NCBI GenBank assembly: GCA_045046905.1
Contig: JASFYU010000194.1
Coordinates: 1-19,607, forward strand
From: JASFYU01 sp045046905
Lineage (GTDB): Bacteria > Bacteroidota > Bacteroidia > Flavobacteriales > Flavobacteriaceae
Direction of reading: 5' to 3'
DNA length: 19,607 nt
Shown here: positions 1 to 7,969 of the stretch, in pieces
How positions within the stretch are numbered: position 1 is the stretch's first letter
How the letters are laid out: every line of letters begins with the position of its first letter
The notes under the pieces: model-generated
Told to the model about the DNA's origin: nothing
Database searches by the model: none
What the model saw: the letters and a program-made list of their open reading frames with translations, nothing else
Made by a program: the position numbers and the translations under genes

Positions 1-420
1 GTTTAGATGCTTTTTTATTCAATTCGAAGCTGAATTTTAGAAAGACTAACGGGTTAATTTGATAAAATTAGGCGAGAAGTGGAAAAAAATCATCAAATCT
101 GAAGGGAATACAGATAAAAGGCCATATTGGAGCCATACGGTCATCTAGCTCTAAAATTTATACCGATGGGAGGAGTAAACTACCTAGGGGGAAGACCCAC
201 GAGGCATTAAAAGGAAACAAATTTAAACTTTTTAAATTGGCTATAAAATGACCCTTTTGCACGCAAAATTTTGTTTCCTTTTCATTCTATAGTTTCTATG
301 CAGCTCAAAAAAAAATTGACGGAGTGTAAAGTCACTAATTTTGTTTTCCTTTACTCTCTTTATAGTTAGTTTAGTATGAGTTCATTTTCAAAACTCAAAA
401 ATCAAAAATCAAAGTAGACC
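1..420. other. Gene-free left flank downstream of the PLP-enzyme gene
   Basis: I see no supportable gene here. Short open stretches exist on the plus strand (one closes with TGA at about 60-62, another with TAG at 146-148). They could be the tail of a gene that begins left of the window or a decayed fragment, but neither peptide is recognisable. The segment contains a truncated copy of the dispersed repeat at 174-230. A weak inverted repeat (GTAAAG/CTTTAC, about 326-356) followed on the minus strand by a run of nine T's could serve as the 3' end of the leftward transcript. Its 6-bp stem is too short for a confident terminator call. Confidence 0.5.
174..230 (+). repeat. Dispersed intergenic repeat, copy A (5' part only)
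   Basis: This copy shares the order GTAAACTA, CT.GGGG.AAG.CCAC, GGCATTAAAAGGAA, CAAA with the fuller copy at 6119-6229, with a few substitutions. The downstream parts of the element (CCTGCC/GGCAGG stem and CCCACTGGTGGGAATAAA end) are missing, so it is a truncated or degenerate copy. Confidence 0.6.
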
Positions 421-1767
421 TTAAATAGTATCCAATGCTTTTTTTAAGGAACTGATAATCAAGTCGCAATCATCTTTTGTCAGGATTAGTGAAGGTCTCA
501 TGGTAATTATATTCCCCTCGATTATTTTAAAGGCCACTCCTTGATTCAGGCAATCATACATGATTTGTTCTGCCTCTTCTACTGCTCTTTCCTTGGTATC
601 TCTATTCTTTACAAGATCAACACCAATATGAAATCCTTTGCCCGCAACATTCCCTATCAAGGGGTATATTTCTTTTAATTCAGTCAATCGGTCAATAAGG
701 TAGTCGCCCAATACCTCAGCATTTTTTACGAGCTCATTTTCTTCTATATATGCTATTTCGGCCAAACCAGCGGCTGAACATAGGGGGTTTTTCTCATGTG
801 TATAATGCCCTATAGATCGGTGTTGTAGTATATTGTATTTTTCCTTGGTAACAATTCCTGCAAAGGGTACTAGGCCTCCGCCTAGTGATTTTCCTAAAAC
901 TAAGACGTCAGGGGTCACGAAATGTTCTGATGCGAACATTTTTCCTGTTCTTCCAAAGCCTTCAATAATCTCATCGAAAATCAATAGTATGTTATATTGC
1001 TCACAAAGCTGTTGGATCTCTTGCCAATATTCAAAAGAGGGTACTACGGGAGTAGCAGAAATTGGCTCTGCGATAATGGCTGCAATATCAGGGTTGCGGC
1101 GCAGTATATTCTTGATCTGCCGCAAATACTCCTGGTCTATTTTTTCTGTATCGCTATACCCCCATGGGTTTCGATAATAATTGGGAAATTCGGCATGAAA
1201 TGCTCCAGGAACCATAGGGCCTTGGCCCACGGTAAAATGTTCTTCGCCTCCAACGCTCGATGCTTGAAAACCTGTGCCATGGTATGAGTCCCAATACGAA
1301 ATCGTCTTCCATTTGCCCGTAACCTGTTTGGCCAGCATTATGGCCATTTCAATAGCTTCGGATCCACCGGGACAAAAAAGGACTCTGTCTAATCCATCAG
1401 GAGTGATTTCAGTCAGTTTTTTAGCCAGCTGTATAGTGGGTAAATTTGTATACCTCCTTGGCGTAAAGGCAAGGCCTGCATCTAATTGGGCCTTTACGGC
1501 TTCGACTACTTTTGGGTTATTAAAGCCTGCATTGTGAACGCCATTACCATGAAGATCAAGGTATTTTTTACCATTGAGGTCTACAATATAGGCCCCTTCT
1601 GTTTTAGAAAGCACATTCATTACGGGAGTAGAAAGTGCCTGATGCAGAAAATACTTTGCATCTTCCTCAATCCAATATTTGGTATCAGCACTTAAATTTT
1701 GCGTATATATTCTTCTGTTTTCAGTTGCGTTATTATCTCCTTGCTCCCGTGATACCGTCTTTTTCAT
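421..1767 (-). CDS. Class III PLP-dependent enzyme, probable phosphonate ammonia-lyase or AEP transaminase (PbfA-like)
   Basis: This 448-aa protein has no signal peptide, so it is cytoplasmic. It belongs to the class III (fold type I) aminotransferase family and has the usual full length. The phosphate-binding GSEAIE motif lies near residue 135. D265 in FDEIIEGFGRTG should bind the PLP pyridine nitrogen. K293 in LGKSLGGGLVPFAG should form the Schiff base. An N-terminal HGNGVHNAGF segment and FTPRRYTN are distinctive. Family members encoded beside phnA/phnY include PbfA, which removes ammonia from (R)-1-hydroxy-2-aminoethylphosphonate to give phosphonoacetaldehyde. A class III AEP:pyruvate or AEP:oxoglutarate transaminase is the alternative. 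Either would feed PhnY. No class V PhnW is present in the window. The gene is the last of the leftward series, 71 bp after the GH92 gene. The PLP family is certain; the phosphonate substrate is inferred from context and general likeness. Confidence 0.8.
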   Translation of the reverse strand: MKKTVSREQGDNNATENRRIYTQNLSADTKYWIEEDAKYFLHQALSTPVMNVLSKTEGAYIVDLNGKKYLDLHGNGVHNAGFNNPKVVEAVKAQLDAGLAFTPRRYTNLPTIQLAKKLTEITPDGLDRVLFCPGGSEAIEMAIMLAKQVTGKWKTISYWDSYHGTGFQASSVGGEEHFTVGQGPMVPGAFHAEFPNYYRNPWGYSDTEKIDQEYLRQIKNILRRNPDIAAIIAEPISATPVVPSFEYWQEIQQLCEQYNILLIFDEIIEGFGRTGKMFASEHFVTPDVLVLGKSLGGGLVPFAGIVTKEKYNILQHRSIGHYTHEKNPLCSAAGLAEIAYIEENELVKNAEVLGDYLIDRLTELKEIYPLIGNVAGKGFHIGVDLVKNRDTKERAVEEAEQIMYDCLNQGVAFKIIEGNIITMRPSLILTKDDCDLIISSLKKALDTI

Positions 1768-1777
1768 TTGCTATTTA

Positions 1778-1844
1778 TTTTATTCCTACCAGTGGGTTTA
1801 TTGTTTTTTCATGCTTCACTGGCTTACTCAGAGCTAATTTACTT
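1778..1844 (-). repeat. Dispersed intergenic repeat, copy F
   Basis: Read on the minus strand it begins AAGTAAATTAGCTC and ends AAACCCACTGGTAGGAATAAA, the same two ends as the other copies, with a shortened and diverged middle. Its first GTAA supplies the TAA stop codon of the GH92 gene (1839-1841). Its last bases lie about 10 bp upstream of the PLP-enzyme start, so it fills nearly the whole gap between the two genes. Confidence 0.65.
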
Positions 1845-4103
1845 ATTTGCATCGAAGGCATTGATATTGGGTTCACTACCCATTTCAAACACAAGTTTGC
1901 TACCGTTCATTATTTGGGTATATGTGATAAATGGCTCATGAATTCGTTTTCCGTCGAGGACCATTGATTGTATGTACATATTCTTTTCTGAAAGATTGTT
2001 GGCAATAATTGTAAAGTCTTTTGTTTGTTTATTCTTCTGTAATTTCAGAGTGATTTCAGGAAATTGTGGCGCCCCTATTGCAAAAACCTCAGTACCCGGG
2101 GTAACAGGATAAAACCCCATGACCCCAAAAACATACCATGCCGACATCTGGCCGCAATCATCATTGCCGTTAATACCTATTGAATGGTTTCTATAATTTT
2201 CTAGAGACGTATGTTTACGAATCAGTTCTTGTGTTTTCCATGGCTGGCCGCTATAGTCGAATAGGTAGGCATAATGATGCCCAGGCTCGTTATCATGACG
2301 GTAGTGGTTGCCATCAAAATTCTCATTCAGTTTGGCTGCAAATTTTTCCTTGCCTCCAAATAGCTCGATACTACCTTCAATATCATGCATTGCACCAAAT
2401 AAATACGTCCATCGCCCTCCTTCGGTAAAACCTTCCTGTGTATTTTTATCCCATTCACCATTAAATAGACGTGCATTTAAAAACCCGGTCTTTGTATTGT
2501 AGAGATTCTGATAATTTTCACTCCACCTCATGAGTTTCTTATAATCCGATGATTTGCCCAAGTCTTTTGCCACTTGTGCAATCGCAAAATCATCGATGCC
2601 AAATTCAACCGTTCGCGTAACGGCTTCACGGGTCTTATCTGAAGGAACATAGCCTAATGAATGATAGTAGGTCAAGCCTCCTCTGGCTTCATACAATACC
2701 CCCTCGTCACGATCGCCCCAGTGTTTTTCAGTATCTCTCAATGGCGGATGCATGGCATTTTTTCGAATCGCTTCATAGGCAAGATCCACATCGTAATCTC
2801 TAAATCCTTTGATATAAGCGTCGGCAATTATAGCGTCTGCATGTGTACCCGTCATAATATTACTGTAGGTGGGGTTGGGCCATTTTGGCAACCAGCCCCC
2901 TTCCTGGTACATTTGTAATAGCGATTGTACCATGGGGCTCACACGTTCAGGGTGGGTGAAATGCAAGAGCGGATGCAAGGCCCTAAAGGTGTCCCACATC
3001 GAATAATCATTATAGGAGACCCCCTCATGAACCTTGTCATCAAAAGGGCTGTAATAGCGGCCGTATTCCGAAAACTCTCTCGGAAACAACATCGTATGAA
3101 ATAAGGCCGTATAAAAAATGGTCTTCTGTTCTTCAGTAGCTCCCTTGACCTGTATTCGGCTCAGGTTTTCTTGCCATATATCTTTGGTGTTTTTTACTAG
3201 TTTACCAAAATCCCAGTCAGGAATCTCAATAGATAAGTTCTTTCTGGCTTGTTCGATACTAATAAAAGAAGTGGCGATTTTTACCTTTATCTTTTCATTT
3301 TTCTTTGTCTTAAACGAAATATAGGCTCCCATTCTGGCTCCATACTGCTCTTCTCCACCAATGGTGATCTCTGGTTCATTCCTAAATGAATTCCATGTAC
3401 CCTGAGCATCAAACTCTTTATTGAACTGGATGATAAAATAGCCTTTGAAATTTTTTAGTTTTGGACCCAAATGTGAAGACATCCGCTCTGGATTGTATCC
3501 AATAATCTCTCTTTTTTTAGTATCTATTTTCACATAGCCCTGGAAATCTTTTTTATTTTCTACAGAATTAATTCCTTGAACAATAAGGTGAGACTCTTGT
3601 GATGCCGGAAACGTAAATTGGAACATACCACATCTTGAAGCTGCAGCAATTTCTCCTTTTATTTTTTTATCATCGGCATTCATTGAAACACTGTAATAAT
3701 AAGGCTTAGAAATTTCGTCAGTATGCGAGAATGTCAAAGCTCTTTCTTTGGGTAGTAATTTTAATTTTCCAATTTGGGGCATGACCGAAACATACCCATA
3801 ATCACCCATCCAAACCGTAGGTTGATGAGTCGCCATGAAACCATGTATGGTATTGTCTTCATACGCATACGACATTTTGCTTATTTTATTTTCACGCGAT
3901 TGGGCAACAAAATTGGTCATTGCGAATGGCGTTCCCACACAGGGCATGGTGCCTCCGCCATCTCTTCCGTCGATAAAACCAGCAACGGCAGTGCCTATCA
4001 AGGGGTTTACATAATCGACTTCTTTTTTTTCTTGGCCGACCATAAATTGCAAGCCTACATAAAGAAATGAAAATAAGAATGCCTGCTTTTTAAAAAGATT
4101 CAT
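1839..4103 (-). CDS. GH92 family exo-alpha-mannosidase, exported
   Basis: This 754-aa protein has a type I signal peptide (MNLFKKQAFLFSFLYVGLQF) and no lipobox cysteine, so it is probably periplasmic. Mature sequence starts with VDYVNPLIGT, the standard N-terminus of GH92 enzymes, which are calcium-dependent, inverting exo-alpha-mannosidases. Conserved blocks follow: SMWDTFRALHPLL, E561 in TEGGRWTY (which I align with the general acid), NEPGHHYAYLFDYSGQPWKTQ, then D648-D649 in GNDDCGQMSAWYVF (base/metal region). The loop before NEPGHH is shorter than in the GH92 enzymes I remember, and GNEP reads DNEP, so linkage specificity may differ from the alpha-1,2 enzymes. The start lies 18 bp after the phosphatase stop, implying cotranscription. 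The role inferred here is removal of mannose from the imported or partly trimmed glycan. Confidence 0.93.
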   Translation of the reverse strand: MNLFKKQAFLFSFLYVGLQFMVGQEKKEVDYVNPLIGTAVAGFIDGRDGGGTMPCVGTPFAMTNFVAQSRENKISKMSYAYEDNTIHGFMATHQPTVWMGDYGYVSVMPQIGKLKLLPKERALTFSHTDEISKPYYYSVSMNADDKKIKGEIAAASRCGMFQFTFPASQESHLIVQGINSVENKKDFQGYVKIDTKKREIIGYNPERMSSHLGPKLKNFKGYFIIQFNKEFDAQGTWNSFRNEPEITIGGEEQYGARMGAYISFKTKKNEKIKVKIATSFISIEQARKNLSIEIPDWDFGKLVKNTKDIWQENLSRIQVKGATEEQKTIFYTALFHTMLFPREFSEYGRYYSPFDDKVHEGVSYNDYSMWDTFRALHPLLHFTHPERVSPMVQSLLQMYQEGGWLPKWPNPTYSNIMTGTHADAIIADAYIKGFRDYDVDLAYEAIRKNAMHPPLRDTEKHWGDRDEGVLYEARGGLTYYHSLGYVPSDKTREAVTRTVEFGIDDFAIAQVAKDLGKSSDYKKLMRWSENYQNLYNTKTGFLNARLFNGEWDKNTQEGFTEGGRWTYLFGAMHDIEGSIELFGGKEKFAAKLNENFDGNHYRHDNEPGHHYAYLFDYSGQPWKTQELIRKHTSLENYRNHSIGINGNDDCGQMSAWYVFGVMGFYPVTPGTEVFAIGAPQFPEITLKLQKNKQTKDFTIIANNLSEKNMYIQSMVLDGKRIHEPFITYTQIMNGSKLVFEMGSEPNINAFDANK

Positions 4104-4121
4104 ACAATTGTTTTTGAATGA

Positions 4122-5381
4122 TTATTTAGAAATATACATAGAGTCGAAAACAGCACCACCAATAGATGAAATTGCTTTCAATTCTAATTTTTTGCCTTTG
4201 ATATGGATTAGCGAAAAGTGGCCGGTATGCCCCACAGCAGCAACAATATCTTTTGAACAGTCCTCAGGTTCTTGGGGTGCCCAATCTTTTTTTAATTTTC
4301 CGCCAGCACCCGTTGTAATTTGAATAAAACCATTTTTAATTTCCGGATATTCATGCTTGTTTTGCGCGAATTCCTCAATTAAGGCTCCATCTTTATCCAA
4401 AGGATATAATCTTTCATAGGTATGGGCATGACCGTTTAATACTAGGTCAACATTATACTTGGCAAATAAAGGGTACATTTTAAGTACCGATTCATGTTCT
4501 GGTTTGTAGGTGCATGTTTTTCCATTGTGATGAAAATACACAAATATCCAATCATACCTATTCTGCGCTTTTTTTAAATCATTCTCAAACCAGATCATTT
4601 GATTTTCTCGATCATACATCTCTCCATTTCTTGTATCAAGAGCTATAAAGTGGGCATTGCCATAATCAAAAGAATAATAATGTTCATTGTTCGGCAATTT
4701 CCATTCCATGGTGAAGTTGAGATCCGGATTAACATTCCAATCATGATTACCCAAAGCTGGGTATAGCGGCATGTTTTTTAATATGGGTTCCAAGGGCTTA
4801 AACAAATATTCATCTGCAAAGGAACTTTCCCCATCTGGGTAAACAATGTCTCCTAAACCTATACCAAAATGGGGGCGTTCTTGTAAATTATTAATCTGAT
4901 GCGCTGTAACTATTGCAAAACCACCTGTATTTAAAGGCTCCCCAATATCACCCATGGCATAAAAAGAAAATTCGGTTGTATTTGGTTCCGTTTTAAAATA
5001 GTAGGTATCTCCAGAGGCCAGTACGTTGTCATCTGTATAAATTGCATAATAATATGTAGTACCCCTATCTAAACCTTTGATGGTTACGGTATTTCGTGTT
5101 CGTAAACTATCTTTTAGAATAGACCCTTTTGCTATATTCACTAGGGCCTTGGTTTTTCCATATTTTACATGGGCAGTTTTACCGTAATCGGTAATCCATA
5201 AAATACTGATACTGTCGGTAAATGCATTTTGAAGATAAGGCTGCCTTATTAATTGAACCTTGGTAGCTTTGCCTGAAGCTAGCTCGGTGGCATTTGTACT
5301 ACCACAGCTAACCATAAGCACAAAAATGAATAGAAAGAGTGTATAAATTAGACCAAAAGAGGTATTTTTTATATATGACAT
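4122..5381 (-). CDS. Purple-acid-phosphatase-like metallophosphoesterase, lipoprotein
   Basis: This 419-aa protein has a lipoprotein signal peptide with LMVSC and acylated C26. A fibronectin-like N-terminal domain (about 45-130) precedes a calcineurin-type metallophosphoesterase domain (about 135-400), the arrangement of purple acid phosphatases. All expected metal motifs are visible: D145 (MGDIGE), D178 and Y181 (GDIVY; Tyr is the PAP charge-transfer ligand), N212-H213-D214 (GNHD), H284/H285 (YFHHNG), H318 and H320 (NGHAHTYER). The enzyme should hydrolyse phosphomonoesters, or possibly diesters, outside the cytoplasm. In this locus it may remove phosphate from glycan fragments exposed by the phosphodiesterase; that is inference. 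It is followed 18 bp later by the GH92 gene and is preceded by an 852-bp gene-free gap. I do not see a convincing TAnnTTTG promoter close to its start. Confidence 0.88.
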   Translation of the reverse strand: MSYIKNTSFGLIYTLFLFIFVLMVSCGSTNATELASGKATKVQLIRQPYLQNAFTDSISILWITDYGKTAHVKYGKTKALVNIAKGSILKDSLRTRNTVTIKGLDRGTTYYYAIYTDDNVLASGDTYYFKTEPNTTEFSFYAMGDIGEPLNTGGFAIVTAHQINNLQERPHFGIGLGDIVYPDGESSFADEYLFKPLEPILKNMPLYPALGNHDWNVNPDLNFTMEWKLPNNEHYYSFDYGNAHFIALDTRNGEMYDRENQMIWFENDLKKAQNRYDWIFVYFHHNGKTCTYKPEHESVLKMYPLFAKYNVDLVLNGHAHTYERLYPLDKDGALIEEFAQNKHEYPEIKNGFIQITTGAGGKLKKDWAPQEPEDCSKDIVAAVGHTGHFSLIHIKGKKLELKAISSIGGAVFDSMYISK

Positions 5382-5578
5382 ACGTTTAATTACAGTTAAT
5401 TAGTAGATAAAAAATATTGAAATCGACTGGTCTCAAGGTAGACATAGGTGAATTCTTTTCGATTAATTATACATTGAGAATACATACAACCGCTAAGTTT
5501 TACTCATACTCCCTAATTCCTTTCATATATGTATTCGAGAACCTTCGATTTCATACTAAAAATTGAAACACTAGGTTT

Positions 5579-5743
5579 ATATACTCATCACATATCAACT
5601 TTCGGTTTTTATGCTCTTTCTTTTCCCCTTTTCCTGTGTTAAAATTTTAAACCGTAGCTACGGCTATGCTTGAAAATCTTGCCTTGGTAAAGAAAAAAAT
5701 AAATTTGCCTAAATTCCCGAATTTCCATATGTGATGAGTATAT
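5579..5743. mobile_element. Candidate miniature inverted-repeat element (165 bp, non-coding)
   Basis: The segment is bounded by a perfect 17-bp inverted repeat, ATATACTCATCACATAT at 5579-5595 and its reverse complement at 5727-5743. Inside is a perfect 12-bp palindrome CCGTAGCTACGG (5652-5663) flanked by AAAATTTTAAA and TATGCTTGAAAATCTTGCC. There is no coding capacity. Long perfect terminal repeats around a short non-coding core are the hallmark of a MITE. A flanking duplication beyond a possible TA cannot be made out, so a large regulatory hairpin remains possible. Confidence 0.5.
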
Positions 5744-6118
5744 TACCCCTGAAATGAGCTTCGAACTACAGAAAAAATAGCAGTTTCTTCTCTCAAAAGC
5801 ACTCGGCTGAAAAGTTATGTATTCTCTTAATTATTTTAGAATCTCCTTGTAAAACAATTGTAAAAATCACATTTAAAATAGGCTTGATTCTACTGATGAA
5901 CACTATCAAAACAACAATAAAATTTCGAGTAAAAGAAAAATTTACAATGTAAATAGTATGCAAACCTTTGCATGAACGGCCGCTTGAAACAGCGCAAAAA
6001 TAGCTATACAAAATGCTGAGTTTCTCAGAGGTGACCTAGCCTGCTCATCAAAAACTCATTTACCCTTGTTGCGCTACTACTTTGTATACACCTTTATGAA
6101 CTGCTTTCTCGCTATTCA

Positions 6119-6229
6119 AGTAAACTATCTCGGGGCAAGCCCACGGGGCATTAAAAGGAACAAACTTTTACATTTCGATGCAAGCCTGCCTGCCGGCAAA
6201 GGCAGGTTAAACCCACTGGTGGGAATAAA
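6119..6229 (+). repeat. Dispersed intergenic repeat, copy B (most complete)
   Basis: The order is AGTAAACTATCTCGGGGCAA, GCCCACGGGGCATTAAAAGG, AACAAACTTTTACATTTCGA, a CCTGCC...GGCAGG stem-loop at about 6185-6206, then TTAAACCCACTGGTGGGAAT ending in AAA. It lies on the plus strand and ends 5 bp from the phosphodiesterase stop codon. An apparent plus-strand reading frame across it (6066-6353) is an artefact of the repeat. Confidence 0.75.
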
Positions 6230-6233
6230 GGAA

Positions 6234-7889
6234 TTAATGAATAAAGAGTTTATCTGCAGGAATTATTTGTTTTGGTACTCCTGGGCCTTTATAAAAAACA
6301 TCGAGCCATGCGCCACCTGCTTGGTTGTGGTAATCGACTATGATTTGATGTGATCCTGATTTTAAGGTAATGCTTCCCATTCGTTCAACGGTCCCGTGTC
6401 CGCCGTCATTATCTACAATTAAGTTTCCGTTGATATAGAGCTTACTGCCATCATCAGAATTAAGGTAAAATCGATATTCACCAGCGGTATCTATTTTAAT
6501 AGAGGTCGTAAATTGTATACCAAATTGCCCACCTGACTGATCAATATCACCTATTCTAAATTCATAAGTCGTACCCGTTTTTAAAGGTTTTATCGCTTTG
6601 AAAATTGGCAAAAACTGCCATTCTCTTTTATTTTCTTGATAATATTTGTAGTGAATACCATTCTCATATTTTTTTTCTACGAGTCTGAAGTAGGCCTTAG
6701 AAATATTACTTTCTTGATTACTACCTGAAAATGACCTTGCCAATACTACCGTGCTTTTTGACAATTCAAAGGGGTTTGTATAGAGTCTTGAATTTATGTT
6801 AGGCACCTGACCATCAAGCGTATATCTAATTTCGGCATTTTTAGTAGTCTCTATTTTCACTGTTGGTTTTTCATCGATATACAAGCCGCCTGCAGGATCA
6901 TATAGGTTTGCTTTTGGATATATCACCGGGGTAGAAATCAACACTTTTTGATTGCCCAAAATTGGTTCGACGACCCCTTCAAAAGCACTGGTAACAGCTC
7001 TGCCGATCCAGGCAAGGGGTTGTTCAAGTCCAAGTAGTTTGGCAACAGTAGCTGCGTTGTCATAGGTATATACCGTATTTTTTATGTGGTAGCCTTTTTT
7101 TATTCCCTTTCCAAAAAGGATAAAGGGTATTTCAATTTCATCTAGGGTTTCGCCTCCGTGCCCATATCCTATACCACCATGGTCCGCTGAAATAACAAAT
7201 ACGGTTTCCTCAAAAGTTCCGGCATCTTTGCTGGCCTGAATAATTTGGCCTATTAACTGATCTGCATGGGCTACCGCCTTATAAAACGCCGGTGTTTTAT
7301 GCCCATCATGGTGTCCTACATGGTCTACATCATCAAAGTGAACGAATAAAAAGCCAGGTTTTTTTTCTTTAATATAGGTGACGGCCTTTTCAGTCGTCAG
7401 CTCATCATTTTTTTCTGTAATATCATAATTTAATGCACTTCTTTCAATCAAACGCCCAAAACCGTCCCAGGTATAAATTGCTCCTATTTCTAAATCGGGA
7501 CGTTGCTGTCTAGCTACCCCAAAAATAGTAGGAAATATGTCTTCTATTCCTGTTACAATCGGAGGAAGAATGTAGTCATCCCTTTCCCAGCCATTGGATG
7601 TTATCCCATGTTGTTCGGGTCCAGAACCTGACACCATTGAGGCCCAGTTAGTACTACTGCTGGTGGGTAGCACCCCTCTTGCATTTAAGGTGTATGCGCC
7701 ATTTTGCATCAAATTATCTAATATGGGGGTTTCTGCATTGATGATTCCGTTAGGGCTCATGGCATCTACACCAATAACAACCACATGTTTTACTTCAAAA
7801 GTCGTAGGTTTATCACCTCTTGTAGTAGAACAAGAAGCCAAGATCAGCATGCAAATTATTGATAACGGGAGTATTCTAATTTTTTTCAT
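6234..7889 (-). CDS. Type I phosphodiesterase lipoprotein (alkaline phosphatase superfamily) with chitobiase-type Ig and PA14 domains
   Basis: This 551-aa protein has a lipoprotein signal peptide (LASC, C20). Residues about 33-315 are a type I phosphodiesterase/nucleotide pyrophosphatase domain. Metal-site residues are visible: D42 (VVIGVDAMS), D186 and H190 (FDDVDH), D236-H237 (SADHGG) and H244 (GYGHGGE). Aligning PTSSSTNWASMVSG with the NPP signature puts Ser78 where NPP enzymes and PhnA have the Thr nucleophile. Residues about 330-405 resemble the chitobiase C-terminal Ig-like domain (RYTLDGQVPN). Residues 410-545 form a PA14 domain (SDDGSKLYINGNLIVDN), usually carbohydrate-binding. The fusion of a phosphoesterase to sugar-binding modules suggests it cuts a phospho- or phosphonodiester on a glycan; phosphonate-ester cleavage is inference. 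The gene follows a terminator-like hairpin downstream of the LamG gene, so it may have its own promoter. Confidence 0.87.
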   Translation of the reverse strand: MKKIRILPLSIICMLILASCSTTRGDKPTTFEVKHVVVIGVDAMSPNGIINAETPILDNLMQNGAYTLNARGVLPTSSSTNWASMVSGSGPEQHGITSNGWERDDYILPPIVTGIEDIFPTIFGVARQQRPDLEIGAIYTWDGFGRLIERSALNYDITEKNDELTTEKAVTYIKEKKPGFLFVHFDDVDHVGHHDGHKTPAFYKAVAHADQLIGQIIQASKDAGTFEETVFVISADHGGIGYGHGGETLDEIEIPFILFGKGIKKGYHIKNTVYTYDNAATVAKLLGLEQPLAWIGRAVTSAFEGVVEPILGNQKVLISTPVIYPKANLYDPAGGLYIDEKPTVKIETTKNAEIRYTLDGQVPNINSRLYTNPFELSKSTVVLARSFSGSNQESNISKAYFRLVEKKYENGIHYKYYQENKREWQFLPIFKAIKPLKTGTTYEFRIGDIDQSGGQFGIQFTTSIKIDTAGEYRFYLNSDDGSKLYINGNLIVDNDGGHGTVERMGSITLKSGSHQIIVDYHNQAGGAWLDVFYKGPGVPKQIIPADKLFIH

Positions 7890-7969
7890 TTTTGTTTGAA
7901 ATTACATTAATTTTTATCGGTATATTTTCACGTATTCTAAATTCAGGACAGTATTATGAACAATATACA

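Larger units (their letters stand above)
5382..6233. other. Long intergenic region between the phosphatase and phosphodiesterase genes
   Basis: This 852-bp stretch interrupts an otherwise tight leftward gene series. It holds an element with 17-bp terminal inverted repeats (5579-5743), a dispersed repeat copy (6119-6229), and smaller inverted repeats: TGCAAA-cc-TTTGCA near 5958-5971, and TATACAAA near 6003 pairing with TTTGTATA near 6080. A 72-codon minus-strand reading frame at 5793-6011 has no recognisable similarity and low-complexity hydrophobic content, so I do not call it a gene. The region looks like accumulated repeat insertions, perhaps also carrying a promoter for the phosphatase-GH92-PLP genes. 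Confidence 0.6.

Noticed and set aside
1..148. Possible C-terminal tail of a gene entering from the left on the plus strand
   Set aside because: Two short frames end at about 62 and 148, but neither peptide is recognisable and they would need a frameshift to join. Too little sequence to call a gene or pseudogene.
5793..6011. Minus-strand 72-codon reading frame in the long gap
   Set aside because: No recognisable family, no good start context, and hydrophobic low-complexity content as expected from AT-rich intergenic DNA.
5579..6229. CRISPR array or attachment site among the repeats of the long gap
   Set aside because: The repeats are inverted or singly dispersed, not regularly spaced direct repeats, and there are no cas, integrase or tRNA genes nearby.
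6066..6353. Plus-strand 95-codon reading frame across the gap and into the phosphodiesterase gene
   Set aside because: It runs through dispersed repeat copy B and then antisense to the C-terminus of the phosphodiesterase gene. The peptide is translated repeat, with no independent support.
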